Shown piece by piece: positions 40,953 to 53,283 of a stretch of 64,000 nt of DNA. The stretch comes from Podospora pseudoanserina (taxonomy: Eukaryota > Ascomycota > Sordariomycetes > Sordariales > Podosporaceae). Each line of letters opens with the position of its first letter. Position 1 is the first letter of the stretch. A program made the translations under genes and the position numbers. Location: contig NW_026946671.1 in NCBI RefSeq assembly GCF_035222485.1, positions 1,798,001 to 1,862,000 on the forward strand. The letters run 5' to 3'. The notes beneath the pieces were generated by a model. The model was not told the DNA's origin. It made no database searches and saw only the letters and a program-made list of their open reading frames with translations.

Positions 40953-42954
40953 TCACTTTGGCACCGTGATCCCATCACCACCTGCAACTGGACCGACGAC
41001 CCCTGGTTGAGCCCCCCCGCTGCTGGCATCGCCATCACTTTTGTCATTCTTAGCTTCGCCAACCCCTGTTGGCATGCCGCCGTCCTCGGGAGTCTTGGGT
41101 GCGGTCGTGGACCCGGTATCGGACGACTTCTTGGATGCAAACAAGTTGATTCTCGTGGGTATCGATATGCTGGGCATCGAAGGCATACTGGGCATGCCGA
41201 CACTGGGCATGGTCGGCATCGACATCTTGGGCATCTCGACCGATGGTAGTTTCGACGGCAGATACGACCGCAGAGTGGTGCTCGTTTCTTGAGCAACGCC
41301 GAACAGATGCCGCAGATAGGCCTTCTTTTGCTCGCTAACCTCGGTCTTTTCCCCGCCCTCGTTGCCGTCCAAGTCATCCGGTAGAGGGACTAGCGTGGCG
41401 GCCGCGGCGATGTCGATGGGCGATTCATCAGGGACATCGTCGTCTGCCGTTTCTTGGTCCTCCTCGCCTGTGGCCATCTCAACCGCCTCCTCGGGTGGTT
41501 TCGCTACTCCCTCCTCATCGACGGCTTTAGCAATCTCCTGCGTCTCTTCAGACTCGGCCGGGATGGGCTCTGCAAACTTTGGATCGTCCCAGATCTCGGC
41601 ATCATCATTGAACCAGTTGATAACAAGCTGTGCGGCGTCGTTGGTCATCTTCTCATACTCCTTGTTCTTATCGGGTTTGAAAAGGTTGATGTGTGCTACA
41701 ATCTCGTCTTTGGCCCCTTCGATAACATGTCTCGTGAACAGATGTTCCGCCGGGTGGTCTTTGGCCGGTATGGCACAGAATGTTCGCTCCGGCACGAAGT
41801 AGCCTCCGCTCCATTTCCCATTTTCGCCGAGAGACGCAAACACATCCGAAAAGCCGACCCCCCTCAGGGAAGCGAGCCGCTCGAGTCGACGATTGAGCTC
41901 ATTCTGCTTCAGCAGAGAGCCTACAAAAGTGAAGTGGTCCGACAGGTACGCAAAGGACTCGCCAATGTTGCCCCTATTGACGTACGCGAGCCCCTGGCCG
42001 AGCGCATCAACGGACTGCTGGTAGCCCTGGATCACGTCCTCCTTGGTCAGGCTCCGCACCGTACGCATGCCCTCGATGATCTTTTTGCGGTGCATGTAGG
42101 CGGCCACTCCGCCAGCAGCAATGACGCCGACGGTTCCCGTGCGCATGGCGATGAGCTGCCAGGCCTTCCACGCGGGGCTGGACGATCTCTTGACAATGCG
42201 GCCTGTAGCAACGCCAACGGCACGTTTGGAGGCGAGGCGTGAGAGGGTGGCTGGTGCGGCAGCCGAGAGAGCCGTCATGACGTTGAACACATTGCTCACT
42301 TTCTGGTAGTTGGAAAAGGCGCCGTACACAAACATGGAACGCGCAAGGCCGTTGTAGGGCGTGTCGAATGCGAGTATGCCTTGAATCAGGGGAAACATGG
42401 GACCGGACGCGTTCTCGTCTTGTCGTCGTTCATCGAGGATGCGGAAGAGGCAGTCGCTGGCGACAAAGCCACTGTAGTTGGTTGTGTGAGCAGGTATGCA
42501 CGCCACGAAGATACGATGATAGAACATACCCCATGGAATGAGCCACCAGAATAACACCAACGCTACGATCGTTGGGTGGCCATGGATTGTCGAGATGGGT
42601 CTTGCGCAAGTCCATCACGCGCTCCTTGAGCCTATCAAGGGGTTAGTCTTGGCACCTGGCGTGTCACGTCGTGGTCGACATACCATTCCAGAAAGGCAGC
42701 GGTGCTTTGCGCAAGCTCGCCTTTGGTCTCATATTTGGGATAGACAACAGAGGCAACCTCGTGATCCGGTAGGTTATTGGTGATGATATCTTGGAGGTGT
42801 TTGGGGAAGTTGCCAAACGTGTCGTCGTCTCCCTTGAGTCGCGCGCGATGCGTCCGTCAGCTTTGAAAACAGCAATAGAAGATTTCGAAGTTCAAAGAAA
42901 TGGGGCACTGACCTTGAAGCCGTGAATAAAACAAAGCAGTAAAATCCTCTTCAT
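40953..42954 (-). CDS. Alpha/beta hydrolase (lipase/DUF676-like) with acidic and Met-Pro-rich tail
   Basis: Four exons (42954-42913, 42832-42684, 42631-42530, 42471-40953) encode 603 residues. All three introns (80, 52 and 58 bp) have clear branch or acceptor signals and keep the frame. The start MKRILLLCFIHGFKGDDDTFGNFP contains the HGF oxyanion-loop motif. The nucleophile elbow is AHSMGG (Ser at about residue 96), split by intron 3. ILAFDTPYNG follows, as in serine hydrolases that resemble DUF676/PGAP1 lipases. A hydrophobic segment (TGTVGVIAAGGVAAYM, about 193-208) may anchor the protein to a membrane. The C-terminal third is acidic, then has the repeat MPTMPSVGMPSMPSMPS. Substrate unknown; lipids or esters are likely. 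The signal-peptide-like first ten residues are part of the hydrolase core strand. Confidence 0.82.
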
Positions 42955-43472
42955 TGCGATAGCAGAGCTTTAGATAAAAGAGAGACGGTAATACTGATGT
43001 GTCTCCGAGATGCCAAAAAAGATGTTGCAGGGTGAAAGTGGATCAGAGTTCCAGCTCCCGCAAGCGAAGAGACAGTTTCTTTCCTCTCAGTCCTGAGTCC
43101 CATTTCAGGTTTCTGGCATTCTGCTCTAAAAGATGGCAGTCGCGTCCAGGGTCGAGTGGCGTTTTATGCCGCGTTTGCAGGAGCTACCCATCAGAGAAAA
43201 AGGTGGTGGTGCAAATACGTCATCTTTCACGTCATGCGCGCGCCGAGTAACCACCAGCTTCAACTTCATCCAATGAGCAACAACTTGAACACAGATGAAC
43301 AGCATTCGAGATGGCTTCATTTAAAATGTTTTGATTCTTTTTTTTGATCATATCATGAATTCATAAACCCATAAATCATACCCGTGTGCTTTTGATCTAC
43401 CACCATTCCCATTTTCCATTGCCGTGATTGTCCTTTTTTCTCCCATCGTATACCTTTGCGTGTCATCATTCA
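42955..43472. other. Intergenic region
   Basis: A 518-bp gap between two minus-strand genes. No gene is supported. It has TTTTTTTTTGATC-type 3' sequence near 43335. Confidence 0.4.
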
Positions 43473-45215
43473 TCACTGTTCACGGCTGTACTTTGAGCGC
43501 TGCCGCCACTTTGAGCCATATCTCATCATCAAAATCGGGATGGGCGCCAGCATTAGAGTGCCACCCGCCAGGATGCTGAAAGCCCACCCGTACCCAAACC
43601 TCTCCATCAACGGAGCCGTCGTAAGAGGAAGGAAGGTGCCACAGAGACACCTCGTCACCATGACTCCTGTCAGCGCCGAGGCCGAGTATATGCCAAAAGC
43701 GTCGACAATGTATGTCATGAGGGGGATCATGGCCAGCATGAGGCAACTGCCGAGCAAGCTGACTGAAAAGAGCAACAAGAGAAGAGGGAGCTTCCACTCG
43801 GGGATCCAGCCGTAAGCTGCCACCGCGACGGGGAGAGCAAAAGCTCCAATGATGGTCAATGGAAGGCGGAATTCCGGCTTGCCAACTCCCTTGTGGGTGT
43901 GTCGCATGCGGATGTAAATTCTGTCAAGGCAGTGATTGCATAGCAGGACACTGACTGTAGATCCAATTGCTGTAGGATGTCTAGTTAGCATCAACGTGTA
44001 TAAGAATAGTCTGAGCAGGGCCAAACTCACTGAAACTGGCATAGCAGCTCCCAACCGCCATCGGTGACAACCCATACACATCCTGCAAAATATCCGCCAG
44101 CGTGGTGCTCATCACATAATAAAACGCAAAAACCACCGCTCCAAACAAGCTCATGGCCATCAGCACACCGCTCCCGAAAAGAACATGGGCCGGCCTCATG
44201 ACCGCATCACCTAGCTTCTTCCACACCCCCTGTTGGCCAGCGAGTCCTTTCTGTTCTCCTTCGACCCTGAGCTTAACTTCTTCTTCGTAATCCACCGCTG
44301 TCTTGTACCCCTTGCCCCATCTCTTTGCCCGTTTCCTCAAAATGGCCACCTTGTATGTCTCCCTGAAGCACAACAGGAACATGAGTTCCCCCAGCGACGC
44401 CAGTCCAGCTGTCATCCAAATCACCTTCCTCCACCCGATCATCTCAGCAAGCGCACTGCCAATCAACGGGGCTACCGCTCCGCCCACAAGCGGCGCCAGA
44501 TAAACCAACGACACGGGACTTCCTCTCTGCTCAGAAATGAACATGTCGCCCACAATGGCCGGGTTAAGCACGTTGCCAGCAACCACACACCCCGTTAGCA
44601 TCCGCGCAACAACCAAGCTCGTGACAGACTGCGAGGTGGCCGTCATGATGGTGGCCAGGATGAAAATGATGTTGCAGACGTTCATGACCGGGTACCGGCC
44701 GTACATTTCCGAGAGCGGTGCGATGAACAGCGGGCCAGCGGCTTCGCCCAGCTCCCAGATCGTCACGAGAAGGACAGAAGATGATTTGCTGGGCGTGCTT
44801 CCTGGCGGCGAAAGGTCTGCGACAATCTCGGTCGCCAGAGGGACGAGTGAAATGCAAGTCATTGTGCTGCGTCTGATGTTAGTTTTGATTCGAAAGAGTG
44901 GCTGCGCGGAACCTGGTGAAAAAAATCATACACAGTAAAAGCCATAAAGGCCAGGATGAACACAATAGCCCATTTGAACGGTGTCGGCCATTCCAGCGGG
45001 TTTTCTGGGTCCCCAGAGGGATCAAAATCGATGATTATCGGCTCATCGTTGCCCCTGTTGTGATGGTTATGAGACCCGAGGAAGGCGTCATCTTCGTCGG
45101 CGGAATCGGCAGGTGAGTCCGACGTAGCAGGTAGACAGGTGTGATAATGGTGACCTTCGTCCGTCACACTGATGAGTAGAGGTTGAGTTTCCGGGGTTCC
45201 GAGGCGTACGCTCAT
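43473..45215 (-). CDS. MFS drug:H+ antiporter-type transporter
   Basis: Exons 45215-44932, 44866-44031 and 43969-43473 encode 538 residues. The introns (65 and 61 bp) have ACTAAC and GCTAAC branches. The cytosolic N-terminus ends PENPLEWPTPFKWAIVFILAF, as in DHA1-type transporters. Motif A-like sequence APLSEMYGRYPVMN follows helix 2. MLTGCVVAGNVLNPAIVGDMF and LAPLVGGAVAPLIGSALAEMIGWRKVIWM match helices 4-5 of drug transporters. The long central loop (RKRAKRWGKGYK...) and six more hydrophobic helices, ending FGYGWAFSILAGGTLMLAPIPILM, complete a 12-helix protein. A plasma-membrane exporter of toxic compounds or metabolites is likely. Neighbours are a hydrolase, a Zn2Cys6 regulator and an SDR. 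Confidence 0.88.
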
Positions 45216-46433
45216 TTTCTCGCTATTTCCAACTCTTCCCCCTATCAAAAGAAGCGTTTGAACACGAACACAGCCCAGAGGAAGAAAGGGGGAAGAGGGA
45301 AAAAAAGAAAAAGAAGAGAGACCTGATCGGTCTTTTTGTTCTTGAAGGATTGGTGATAACGATTTCCACCCTACATGTACGCATACCCCTCCTGTCCTTT
45401 TTTGAACATGGACAGGCGGTTCGGATCCAGACTTGAGTCTTCCCCGAATCGACACAACCGTCAGCAGTGGCCGGTCTCGCCGTGTAACCCCTGCCGTGGT
45501 GGTGGTTGAAACTTTTTTTGTGCTTGTCGCTATGCAGCCAAGAGCAGGGGGATCGCTGAAAGGGCGCCGCTAGTGGAAATATCTGGGAGAAAAGGCGCGG
45601 GCGTTGCGACGCTGATGACCAAACCAATTCACAATGGCAATTGACACTGTGTTTTTGGGCCACAGCAGATGGTCTCACTTCTGAGATGCTGTGCCTCCAG
45701 TGTCTTCGGCGGGTGTCCAGTGGTCTCGGATGGCGGATATAACGTTGACGGATACTGTATTAAACTGTGTTCTGCCCATTCATCACCCCACATTCTAGCA
45801 ACTTCGAGATTTTCTCCAATGCCCAGCCTCCCCCTCCACTCACATGAAGATTCACCCCTCTCTACTGACCATGTTTAGTGACTCCCGTGTTCCGATATGC
45901 CGTCCTGTTGCGGAACTTCCATCCACCGTCTGCACCTCAAAAAGACCCTTAATCCAATGCACGGCGCCCTTCGGATAACAGCGGCAATCCAAGGTGTTTT
46001 CCCCAACAGATGCTTTAAAGCAGTGGCAAATATGTCGTCAAGGTGGCTCGATACTTCCAATGGTGTGCTTCCAGTGTCCCATCCACGATAGTGATATCGA
46101 AGGGTTCACACCCTCGATACCCAATTCTGTCGATCGATTGGTGAAGCTCAATGGTTGGTGCTGAGGGCCGATCTGACCCAAGGGTGGCGCACCACTGAAT
46201 GCAACCCCAATTTTCAGCGCTTGTTTCCCCCGCACCAGAGCGACGTTGGCCGCTGGGAAAGGGAAACCTGGCATGTCACGGCCTGTCACGGGTTAGGGTT
46301 TTCCAGTCACCCCGCCCCCTTTCCCAGCATTCTCCTTGTTGACAAACCCCTGAAAACAAAAAGAGGAAAACTTTTGTTGGTCGGGTGATGTTCTCCCGCA
46401 GGAGTCCATTTTGAGGGGTTTAAAGTGTATTCA
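45216..46433. other. Intergenic region, 1.2 kb
   Basis: Promoter and leader of the MFS gene plus 3' sequence of the Zn2Cys6 gene. A purine run at 45280-45325 on the plus strand is CT-rich leader on the coding strand. A telobox-like GGGTTAGGGTTTTC occurs at 46290-46303. No gene is supported. Confidence 0.45.
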
Positions 46434-47948
46434 TCATGAGCTCCTCATGCCACTCTTCTCCATAATCCACTGCTCAACAACCTCCATCCCCCTACTAATC
46501 TCAGCAACAGCCACAGTGAACTCATCCACCTCGTCCGGAGACGCATACTCCAACACCTTCCAAACCTCCAGGCTCTGCATCAACGCCCAAGGCGACATGG
46601 CACCTTCACCATCCTTTTGACCGCGCAGCGTATTCCCCTTCCTGAGAGCCGCGCACCACTCCCTCCCCGTCGTCGCATCCCACAGCCCATTCACCCCACT
46701 GAAAAGAGCGCCCCCAGGACACACCGACCACTGCGTCTTGATGGTCTGATACACAGACCGGACAAAACTGACAGAAATGTACGTCCGCCTCACCGACTCA
46801 GCAATCACCCACACCTGCCAGAGTGTGTGCGGTGCTGGGTTAGGAGGGAGGGCGAACGGGTTGTGCATGCTGCTCGGCGGGGTGATGGCACCGACAGACG
46901 TGTTTGAACTGGTCCCTGTTTTGCTGCCCCGTATCAAGTCACTGTTTCCAGACGGCGACGAGCCAGATGAAGACGCGGACGACGCATAGGCTTCAAACAC
47001 CTCGCCTGTGGTGCAATCCAGTTTTGCGCTCTCCAACATCTGGCACGCCCAGCGGTGCAGCGTCTCCATGGACGATTCTGCTTGGTCTCTGGAGCGAATG
47101 TCCCCGTCAAAGAGCTGAGTTAGCTCGTAGACGAAAAGAGATTGCGTCCGGGCTAGGTGGTTGAAAGTGCCCAGCATGATGTTTGATGCATCGAGGCTTC
47201 CCAGAGGGAGATTCGTGTTTGTGTTGTTTGTGTGGTCGAGATGAGAGTCTGGCTGTCTCTGAATGAGGTCTGCTGCTCGATCTTGAATGATCCGTAAGGA
47301 CAGTTCTTTGGCTGCTGGGGTGGCCGCCAGATCATAAGCTGCTCTCGCCGTGTAGGCATCTCGTATGCACTCGGGCATCAAGTCCCGGTAGAGATGGCGG
47401 TGCATCAGAGGACTGTGGCCCTCTTTTACCCACAGTTGGAGCCATTGTTGGTGCTTGTCAATAAAGTTGGGAAGAGAGTCCTGGCTGATAGCTACCTCGA
47501 GCTCGGGCGGCAGGCTCATGATGTGCGCATCCAACAGGGTGAAACGGCGCCAAGATCCAGGTGAAAGAAACCATTGATAGGGCGACAACAGTGGTGGGCA
47601 TCTCGGATCGAGGTCTGTTCGTGCTTGTGATATGTCTGGGTGCTTGCCTTTTTCTGTACTGAACCAGTCACTGGTTAGAGTTGAGGAGGCTCCCGGAACT
47701 CTCTCAGGCTCAGTCAGTAGCCGTGAGACAGCCTCATCATCGTGAGCAATTGGCAGTGACGTTGCTCCGCCACGACGAGGTGGATAGACGCAGACTATCT
47801 CTTTTTCGACGCATCTCTTGCACCAAGGCGTAGACTGGTCGCATTTCCTCTTCGACTTCGCACAGGGGATGCATGTTTTTCTTTTCCGATTACGCCGGAG
47901 CCGTGGCCTTGGTGGTGATGTTGCATCTGATGAAGGCGACCCGCTCAT
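46434..47948 (-). CDS. Zn(II)2Cys6 transcription factor
   Basis: A single-exon 504-residue protein starting MSGSPSSDATSPP; sequence open further upstream begins at a non-ATG codon and is not used. The binuclear cluster is at residues 26-53: C-x2-C-x6-C-x6-C-x2-C-x6-C with basic KSKRKC and flanking RRNRKRK. The remainder is the helical regulatory region typical of fungal Gal4-type factors (LDAHIMSLPPELEVAI and later LWQVWVIAESVRRTYI). Such factors bind CGG-type half-sites as dimers, in the nucleus. It is divergent from the SDR gene, across about 600 bp, and next to an MFS transporter, so local regulation of these genes is possible. Target genes are not known. Confidence 0.9.
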   Translation of the reverse strand: MSGSPSSDATSPPRPRLRRNRKRKTCIPCAKSKRKCDQSTPWCKRCVEKEIVCVYPPRRGGATSLPIAHDDEAVSRLLTEPERVPGASSTLTSDWFSTEKGKHPDISQARTDLDPRCPPLLSPYQWFLSPGSWRRFTLLDAHIMSLPPELEVAISQDSLPNFIDKHQQWLQLWVKEGHSPLMHRHLYRDLMPECIRDAYTARAAYDLAATPAAKELSLRIIQDRAADLIQRQPDSHLDHTNNTNTNLPLGSLDASNIMLGTFNHLARTQSLFVYELTQLFDGDIRSRDQAESSMETLHRWACQMLESAKLDCTTGEVFEAYASSASSSGSSPSGNSDLIRGSKTGTSSNTSVGAITPPSSMHNPFALPPNPAPHTLWQVWVIAESVRRTYISVSFVRSVYQTIKTQWSVCPGGALFSGVNGLWDATTGREWCAALRKGNTLRGQKDGEGAMSPWALMQSLEVWKVLEYASPDEVDEFTVAVAEISRGMEVVEQWIMEKSGMRSS

Positions 47949-48550
47949 TTCGATAACAGCTGGAAACCTAGGTAGCCTTAGATAAAAGCCAGCATATAGT
48001 CGGGTGGTTGGATGAGCGGGGGTAAATCTAGAGCGCTCCGGTACTCGAGAACTATCAAGCTGGTAAGCCACATGATGTGTGATGGATGAGAAGCAGTCGC
48101 TGCTCACCCGCGCCAAGTGCTGACTGAGCAACCTGATCTAGCAAGGAGCGGGCCTAAGCGGGTCAGACCCAGACACAAAGGGGCCCCCTGAGAGGCTCTG
48201 GTTTGCTTAAACCCGCTCTCGCCCGCAAGTCATCTGGAACAACGCCAGAGTTTTCATCAAACTCATAATCATCGGCGATTAACGCACAATTCGTCCGCTC
48301 ACTCGGCCACAGAAAGCCCACAACTAGTCCACCGCTTATTAAGTTGTGCTGGTCTTGAACGCCTTTGTCGGCAATGGAGTCGATGATGGGGTTATCTGAA
48401 TTTCTAAGCCGGCGTAACGATCAAAGCTCATGAGTATAAAGGGAGGCATGTGGCTGTCTGATACAAGAGATGAGAATCATTCCCAAAAAGCACAGCAAGC
48501 AGTGCCCATACCGCATTCCTTTACACATATTTGGCTCCAAATCTAAAACC
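47949..48550. promoter_or_regulatory. Divergent promoter, Zn2Cys6 factor / SDR
   Basis: A 602-bp gap between two divergent starts, without a gene. CCGG-containing sites occur at 48037-48040 and 48409-48412. A GTATAAAG TATA-like element at 48432-48439 lies about 115 bp before the SDR start. Confidence 0.45.
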
Positions 48551-49573
48551 ATGGCTGTTAGTCTCTCACTCAACTTTGCTCCCATCAAGACCTTGCATAG
48601 AGAGTCTTACCCAGCAATTTCCCCTCTCGAACCCGAAAACAATCAAGCGGGCAAAACAGTCCTCGTCACCGGCGGCGCAGGTGGCATCGGGTTTGCTATC
48701 GCGACGGCCTTTGTCCAGGCCTCGTCCTCGCATGTCATTATCGTTGGTCGGCGCCAAGGATTCCTCCAAGACGGCGTCAAGCGACTTGAAGCTGAGGCTC
48801 GGACTGCGGGGACCAACACCAAAATCAGCGGCTACTCCTCAGATGTTTCGAGCCTGGAAGCAAGCGAGAAGCTGTGGGCTGAATTGAAGGAGGATGGGAT
48901 TGTCGTGGATGTCTTGGTGCTCAACGCCGTAGCTCTGGGCCCTGGCGGGGCACTGGTGGAGGCCAACTTGGAAGCAGTATGGAAGGCATATGAGGTCAAC
49001 GTTCGCTCGCTTCTGGACCATACCCAGCGATTTTATAACCAGGTAGGTAAAAGGCAAAAGGTAAGCGACATCATCCAAACCATGATCAAACCTTCTCGCT
49101 GATGTTCTATGTAGTATCTAGTCAGTGTCTCTTCCTCCATGGTGCATAACCTGGACAATGAAAACTCCTTCTTGTCCGCGTACGGGGCAACGAAAACTGC
49201 GGGCCAAGTTTTGTTTCAGCAAATTGCCAGGGATGTAGACCCAGCAAGGCTGCAGATGATCAGCTTTCACCCCGGTGCCATCTACTCAGATGGGGCCCGA
49301 GAAGGTGGCGTCACCAAGGACATGATCGATGTGTGGGATGATGGTATGTTCTGTTTCTCCAGGTCTTGGATCAATGAGGGGGTCGAGGCTAACTTGGCAA
49401 CAGCGGCGTTACCTGGTAACTTTGCCGTGTGGGCGGCCACACCCGCGGCCAAGTTCCTGCATGGCCGATTTCTGGCAGCCTGGTGGGATGTAAATGAGCT
49501 GAAGCACGATGCGCTTCAGGAAAAGCTCAATTCTGAGTGGCACCTGCTAAGAGTTGGTGTGAAAGGACTCTGA
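48551..49573 (+). CDS. Short-chain dehydrogenase/reductase
   Basis: Exons 48551-49042, 49115-49343 and 49404-49573 encode 296 residues. Intron 2 (60 bp, GTATGT...GCTAAC...CAG) is a multiple of three and would not break the frame if unspliced, but removing it gives a family-like DDAALPGNFAVWAA. The NAD(P) motif is TGGAGGIG (residues 40-47), with NAVA in the place of the usual NNAG. The catalytic set is Ser (in SVSSSM, about 170-172) and YGATK (Y187, K191). Classical SDR enzymes oxidise or reduce alcohols and carbonyls; the substrate here is not predictable. The C-terminus (FLHGRFLAAWWDVNELK) is typical of fungal SDRs linked to secondary metabolism or detoxification. Divergent from the Zn2Cys6 factor. 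Confidence 0.88.
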
Positions 49574-50707
49574 GAACTGGGTGGTGGCACAGGCCTGTTC
49601 GGTGTGTTTGTTCCTATCAGAAAGGTGGTCTGCGGGCTTCGGAGGAACTCTTGTTGTTGAAATTGAATCATATGACTAGAGAGAGTTAGTCTGACCTGCT
49701 CGAGACGGTTTGCGTTTAATAAATGGCCTGAAGTCCTTTGCTTCCATATCGATATTCTCATTTGTTGCTCTTCGGAGGAAGACGTTTCTGCAACGAGTCA
49801 GAAGAAAAGGAAACCAGCGCTCTAAGCGACAAGAATGGCTGGCCATACTTGTAGGGTTGATGAAGTCTTATTCAAAAAGCGCCTAGTGGGCACAAGGTGG
49901 CAGCATACACCTGCACCCGGGATTGGCTGTTCAGCATTTTGTGTTGTCTCTCTGCTCCCACGCGCCAGGTTCGAGACCGCAGTAGCTGCCTGCGGAGAGC
50001 CGGTAATGGAGACGCCACGAGTGGCAGGGCTGATTTCGACTGGACCATGAAGGATGTGGTTGACTGTGATTGCTGTTGAGGTTCAGAGTGGCTTTGTCGC
50101 ACAAGCAGTGATCATCATCATCCAATCTCTGTCTCTAATCCGGCTTGCTTCGCCATCCCGACGCTTCCTGAACCAATCACATCTGACCTCGATTTGGAAA
50201 GCTGTGGACCACGCCGCCGCTGCGCTTTTCTCTCCACCTCCTCGGATGCCCCTCCAATGTCCACCGGGTGGCAGAAGCTGAAATGGGGAGGACAAGACAG
50301 CTGTCGAAGCCCAATGCGAGGTATCTCGTGTGCTGCGGGATGGGGCGTCGGAAACCGGGGTGCCACGACATTCGGAGTGAGCATCTCAGCAGATATCAAT
50401 GTTTCCGGGGCCTTGTTTTCCGGATCAGGTCTTTCCATACCCTGCTGTACTTGTGCCTATCTGTCGCGTTTTCTCTCCACCTTACCGACGACGTCTTCTC
50501 ACTTTGTGGCCATGTGTTGACACGTTTGTTTTTCTATTTTCCTTCGAGCGATAACCCGGAAGTCGCACAACCTAGACTTCCCTCCTTCCTAGTTCCTACC
50601 CACGAACTTGCCTCACTCAGGCTTTGCCTCTACGCGCCTTCCCTTCTCGAACTTCGGACCATCGGCCCCACCGGCTCGGGCGGCCGCTGACGTAAAGAGC
50701 AGGAGAG
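49574..50707. other. Intergenic region, 1.1 kb
   Basis: 3' side of the SDR gene and promoter of the kelch gene. Overlapping short frames on both strands have no recognisable content. Confidence 0.45.
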
Positions 50708-52843
50708 ATGCTTTCCCGACGGCTTCAACCTCTCGTCTTTCTCTTGTTGATATCATTCTTGTCCCTGTCAGTTTTTGCACAGTATGATCCAATCAAGGAT
50801 TTCTGCCGACGCCATGGACATCAGTCGGCCGTTGTCGACAATCGACTGTACATAGACGGCGGGTTGGTGAACTGGAAGCCATTCACCTCGTCGTCTTCAA
50901 ATTACACAAGTATGTTTGATCAGCTTTGCTCTTAACAAAATAGACCTCTTCTGATGCCTACATACCTACCATCCAGATCCGTTCCTTATCTTTAGCGATC
51001 TCAGCACTGAGACCAAGGATATGCCCACGCTGCATGCCAACCTTTCCAAAAATGCGACAGTTCCAAGCGTCATGGGCGGCAAGTTGTGGGAGGATTCGGT
51101 CAACAAAAGATTGTACTTGTACGGCGGCGAAACCTACCAGGCACCCCCAACCAACTTTCTCCTCTACGCCTATGACATTCTTAAGGACAAGTGGGATTCT
51201 TTCGGCCCGCCAACTGGAACGGCAGCTATCATCCCAACGAGCTTTGGAGCCGGTGTATCGATTGCGGCACGAGGAGAGGCGTATTATTATGGCGGCTTTC
51301 ATAACAATGGCTCCGTTCCGGGCTGGACAGGGCCGCCGCGTGCATCTAACAGACTGATCAAGTACGACATGGACAGCAACGCATGGAGCAATGTGACCGG
51401 CCCTGATGACGTGAGAAGGGCCGAAGGCGAGATGGTCTTTCTTCCCGTTGGTGACGCCGGCATGCTTGTCTATTTTGGTGGTAGTCAAGACTTGTACGGC
51501 AATGGGACCTTGACACCCGAGCCTTTGGACACCATCTTTCTCTACGACCTTGCTAACTCGAAATGGTATGCGCAAAAGGCAACTGGAAGGATACCAGAGA
51601 GTCGACGTCGATTCTGTGGAGGTGCTACCTGGGCTCAAGATCAGTCCAGTTACAACATGTTTGTGCTTCCAGCTACTCCCAAATCTGTATCACCTAGAGG
51701 CTGACGATCTGTAGCTACATTTATGGCGGTTCCGGCTTCCCTCCAAGCACGGCAGGATTCGATGACATCTACGTCCTAACCATCCCGAGTTTCCAGTGGA
51801 TCAGGGGTCCATATCCAAAGGACAGCAATGTCACCGGTCCGTTTCCAAAGAACATGATGAGCTGCAATGTTGTCAATAATGCTCAGATGGTCATCATCGG
51901 CGGCTCGAACTCCAACGCAACAGGTTACGAATGTGACGTAGACACGGTTGGGGGGCAGCACAACATGAATCTTGGTGAGGAGAACCCAGAGAATGCCATT
52001 TGGGCAAGATACCAACCAAAGCTTACGACATATGCCGTGCCTACTTTCATCATGTCGGCCGTGGGTGGCCGTAACACCGGAGGAGCTAGGGTTCTCACAC
52101 CGTCCGGCGGCTTCAACGCGCCAGATCTCTCGGTGTTGATGACCAGGAAAGCCGTCATATCAACTCGAACACCTACACGAGACGTCAGTCCTGCCACTTC
52201 CTCGCCTGCCCCGACCGGAGAAGGCGAACCCGCACCACCGTTGAGCCCCGGAGCCATTGCAGGGATTGCCGTCGGAGGCGCCGTGGTTCTCATCGCCCTT
52301 CTCGCCGGCTGCTGCTGTTTCATCCGTTATCGCCAAAAGCACTACAAGGGACCTCGCCAGCCCAACCAAGCCATCCCCCCTCACGGTTGGGGACCATCCG
52401 GGCCCCTCACGCCCGCATCTCCAGCCGTCACGCAAATTTCCTACGCCCACACCGTTCCAACCCAACCGCAGTCGCCGGTGATGCTCCCATCGGTCCCGGT
52501 ATACCCCCCAGCAGAACTCGGCGCCAATGACAATTCCCATTATCGGACAGCGAGAACAAGCCCAGCGAGTATGGCAGCGAAGCACGACAGCTCACCCTGG
52601 GGCACGCACGCGTCAACGCCGCAGACATTGGAGCCACCAACTCCGGCAAGCGGGCCTTATCCGGCACGATCCCCGTCGTACACAGAGCGGGATCCGAGAG
52701 ATGTGCAACCGGGTGCTCCGTACTGGTCTACGACTCCGCCACAGGTACAGCAACCACAGTTTCGACCAACGCAGGACGCCCAGGGTGGGAACGCGTGGTT
52801 GGGTGTTCAGCAGACATGGCACAGGCCAGGATCATCTCATTGA
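50708..52843 (+). CDS. Membrane-anchored kelch-repeat protein
   Basis: Exons 50708-50909, 50977-51658 and 51715-52843 encode 670 residues. The introns (67 and 56 bp) end CCAG and TGTAG, with branch GCTGAC in the second. A signal peptide (about residues 1-24) is followed by kelch-type blades: GHQSAVVDNRLYIDGG, RLYLYGGE, AYYYGGF, LVYFGGS, IYIYGGSG and MVIIGGS, the usual double-glycine pattern. They predict an extracellular beta-propeller. A transmembrane helix (GAIAGIAVGGAVVLIALLAG, about residues 475-494) precedes a Pro-rich cytosolic tail. This layout is known from fungal cell-surface kelch proteins; the ligand and role (polarity, wall or signalling) are unknown. Confidence 0.87.
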
Positions 52844-53283
52844 GAACCGAATGTTGTGATATATCTGAGACGAGAAAGAGAGGTGTTATGTTTCATGATG
52901 TCGTGCATGAGTTTTGGTATATGGGTTTCTTGGTTTGGATTTCACACATTTTATAGTCATCTTGACCCGGAGGTATGGTATAGGGTGTATGCTGTATAGT
53001 AGTAGCACATATGGCTTTTTATCAATGGAGAGACGGTTGATGATTCACCATTTTTTGCCTAGAGTTGGGTAACATTCCAGTGAGGCATCATTACAATTGC
53101 AGAAAAATCCCGCCCTAAAAATAGTTCCCACGTGGTATGAAATGTCTCTGGAGGTGCCAAATTCGGAATCAACTGTTTTTGGTAACCTGTGTCGAGAAAT
53201 CGGTTGGGTAGAACATGGATAGGGGCAAAAAAAGGGGTTGATTGGCCTTGGCAAGTGGAGAAAGGTAAAAAGCTAAAAGTGTA
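52844..53283. other. 3' intergenic region
   Basis: AT-rich sequence between the kelch gene and the tRNA; no gene is supported. Confidence 0.4.

Noticed and set aside
47949-48131. Longer N-terminus for the Zn2Cys6 factor
   Set aside because: The extension starts at a TTG codon and encodes no conserved sequence; the ATG at 47948 directly precedes the cluster region.
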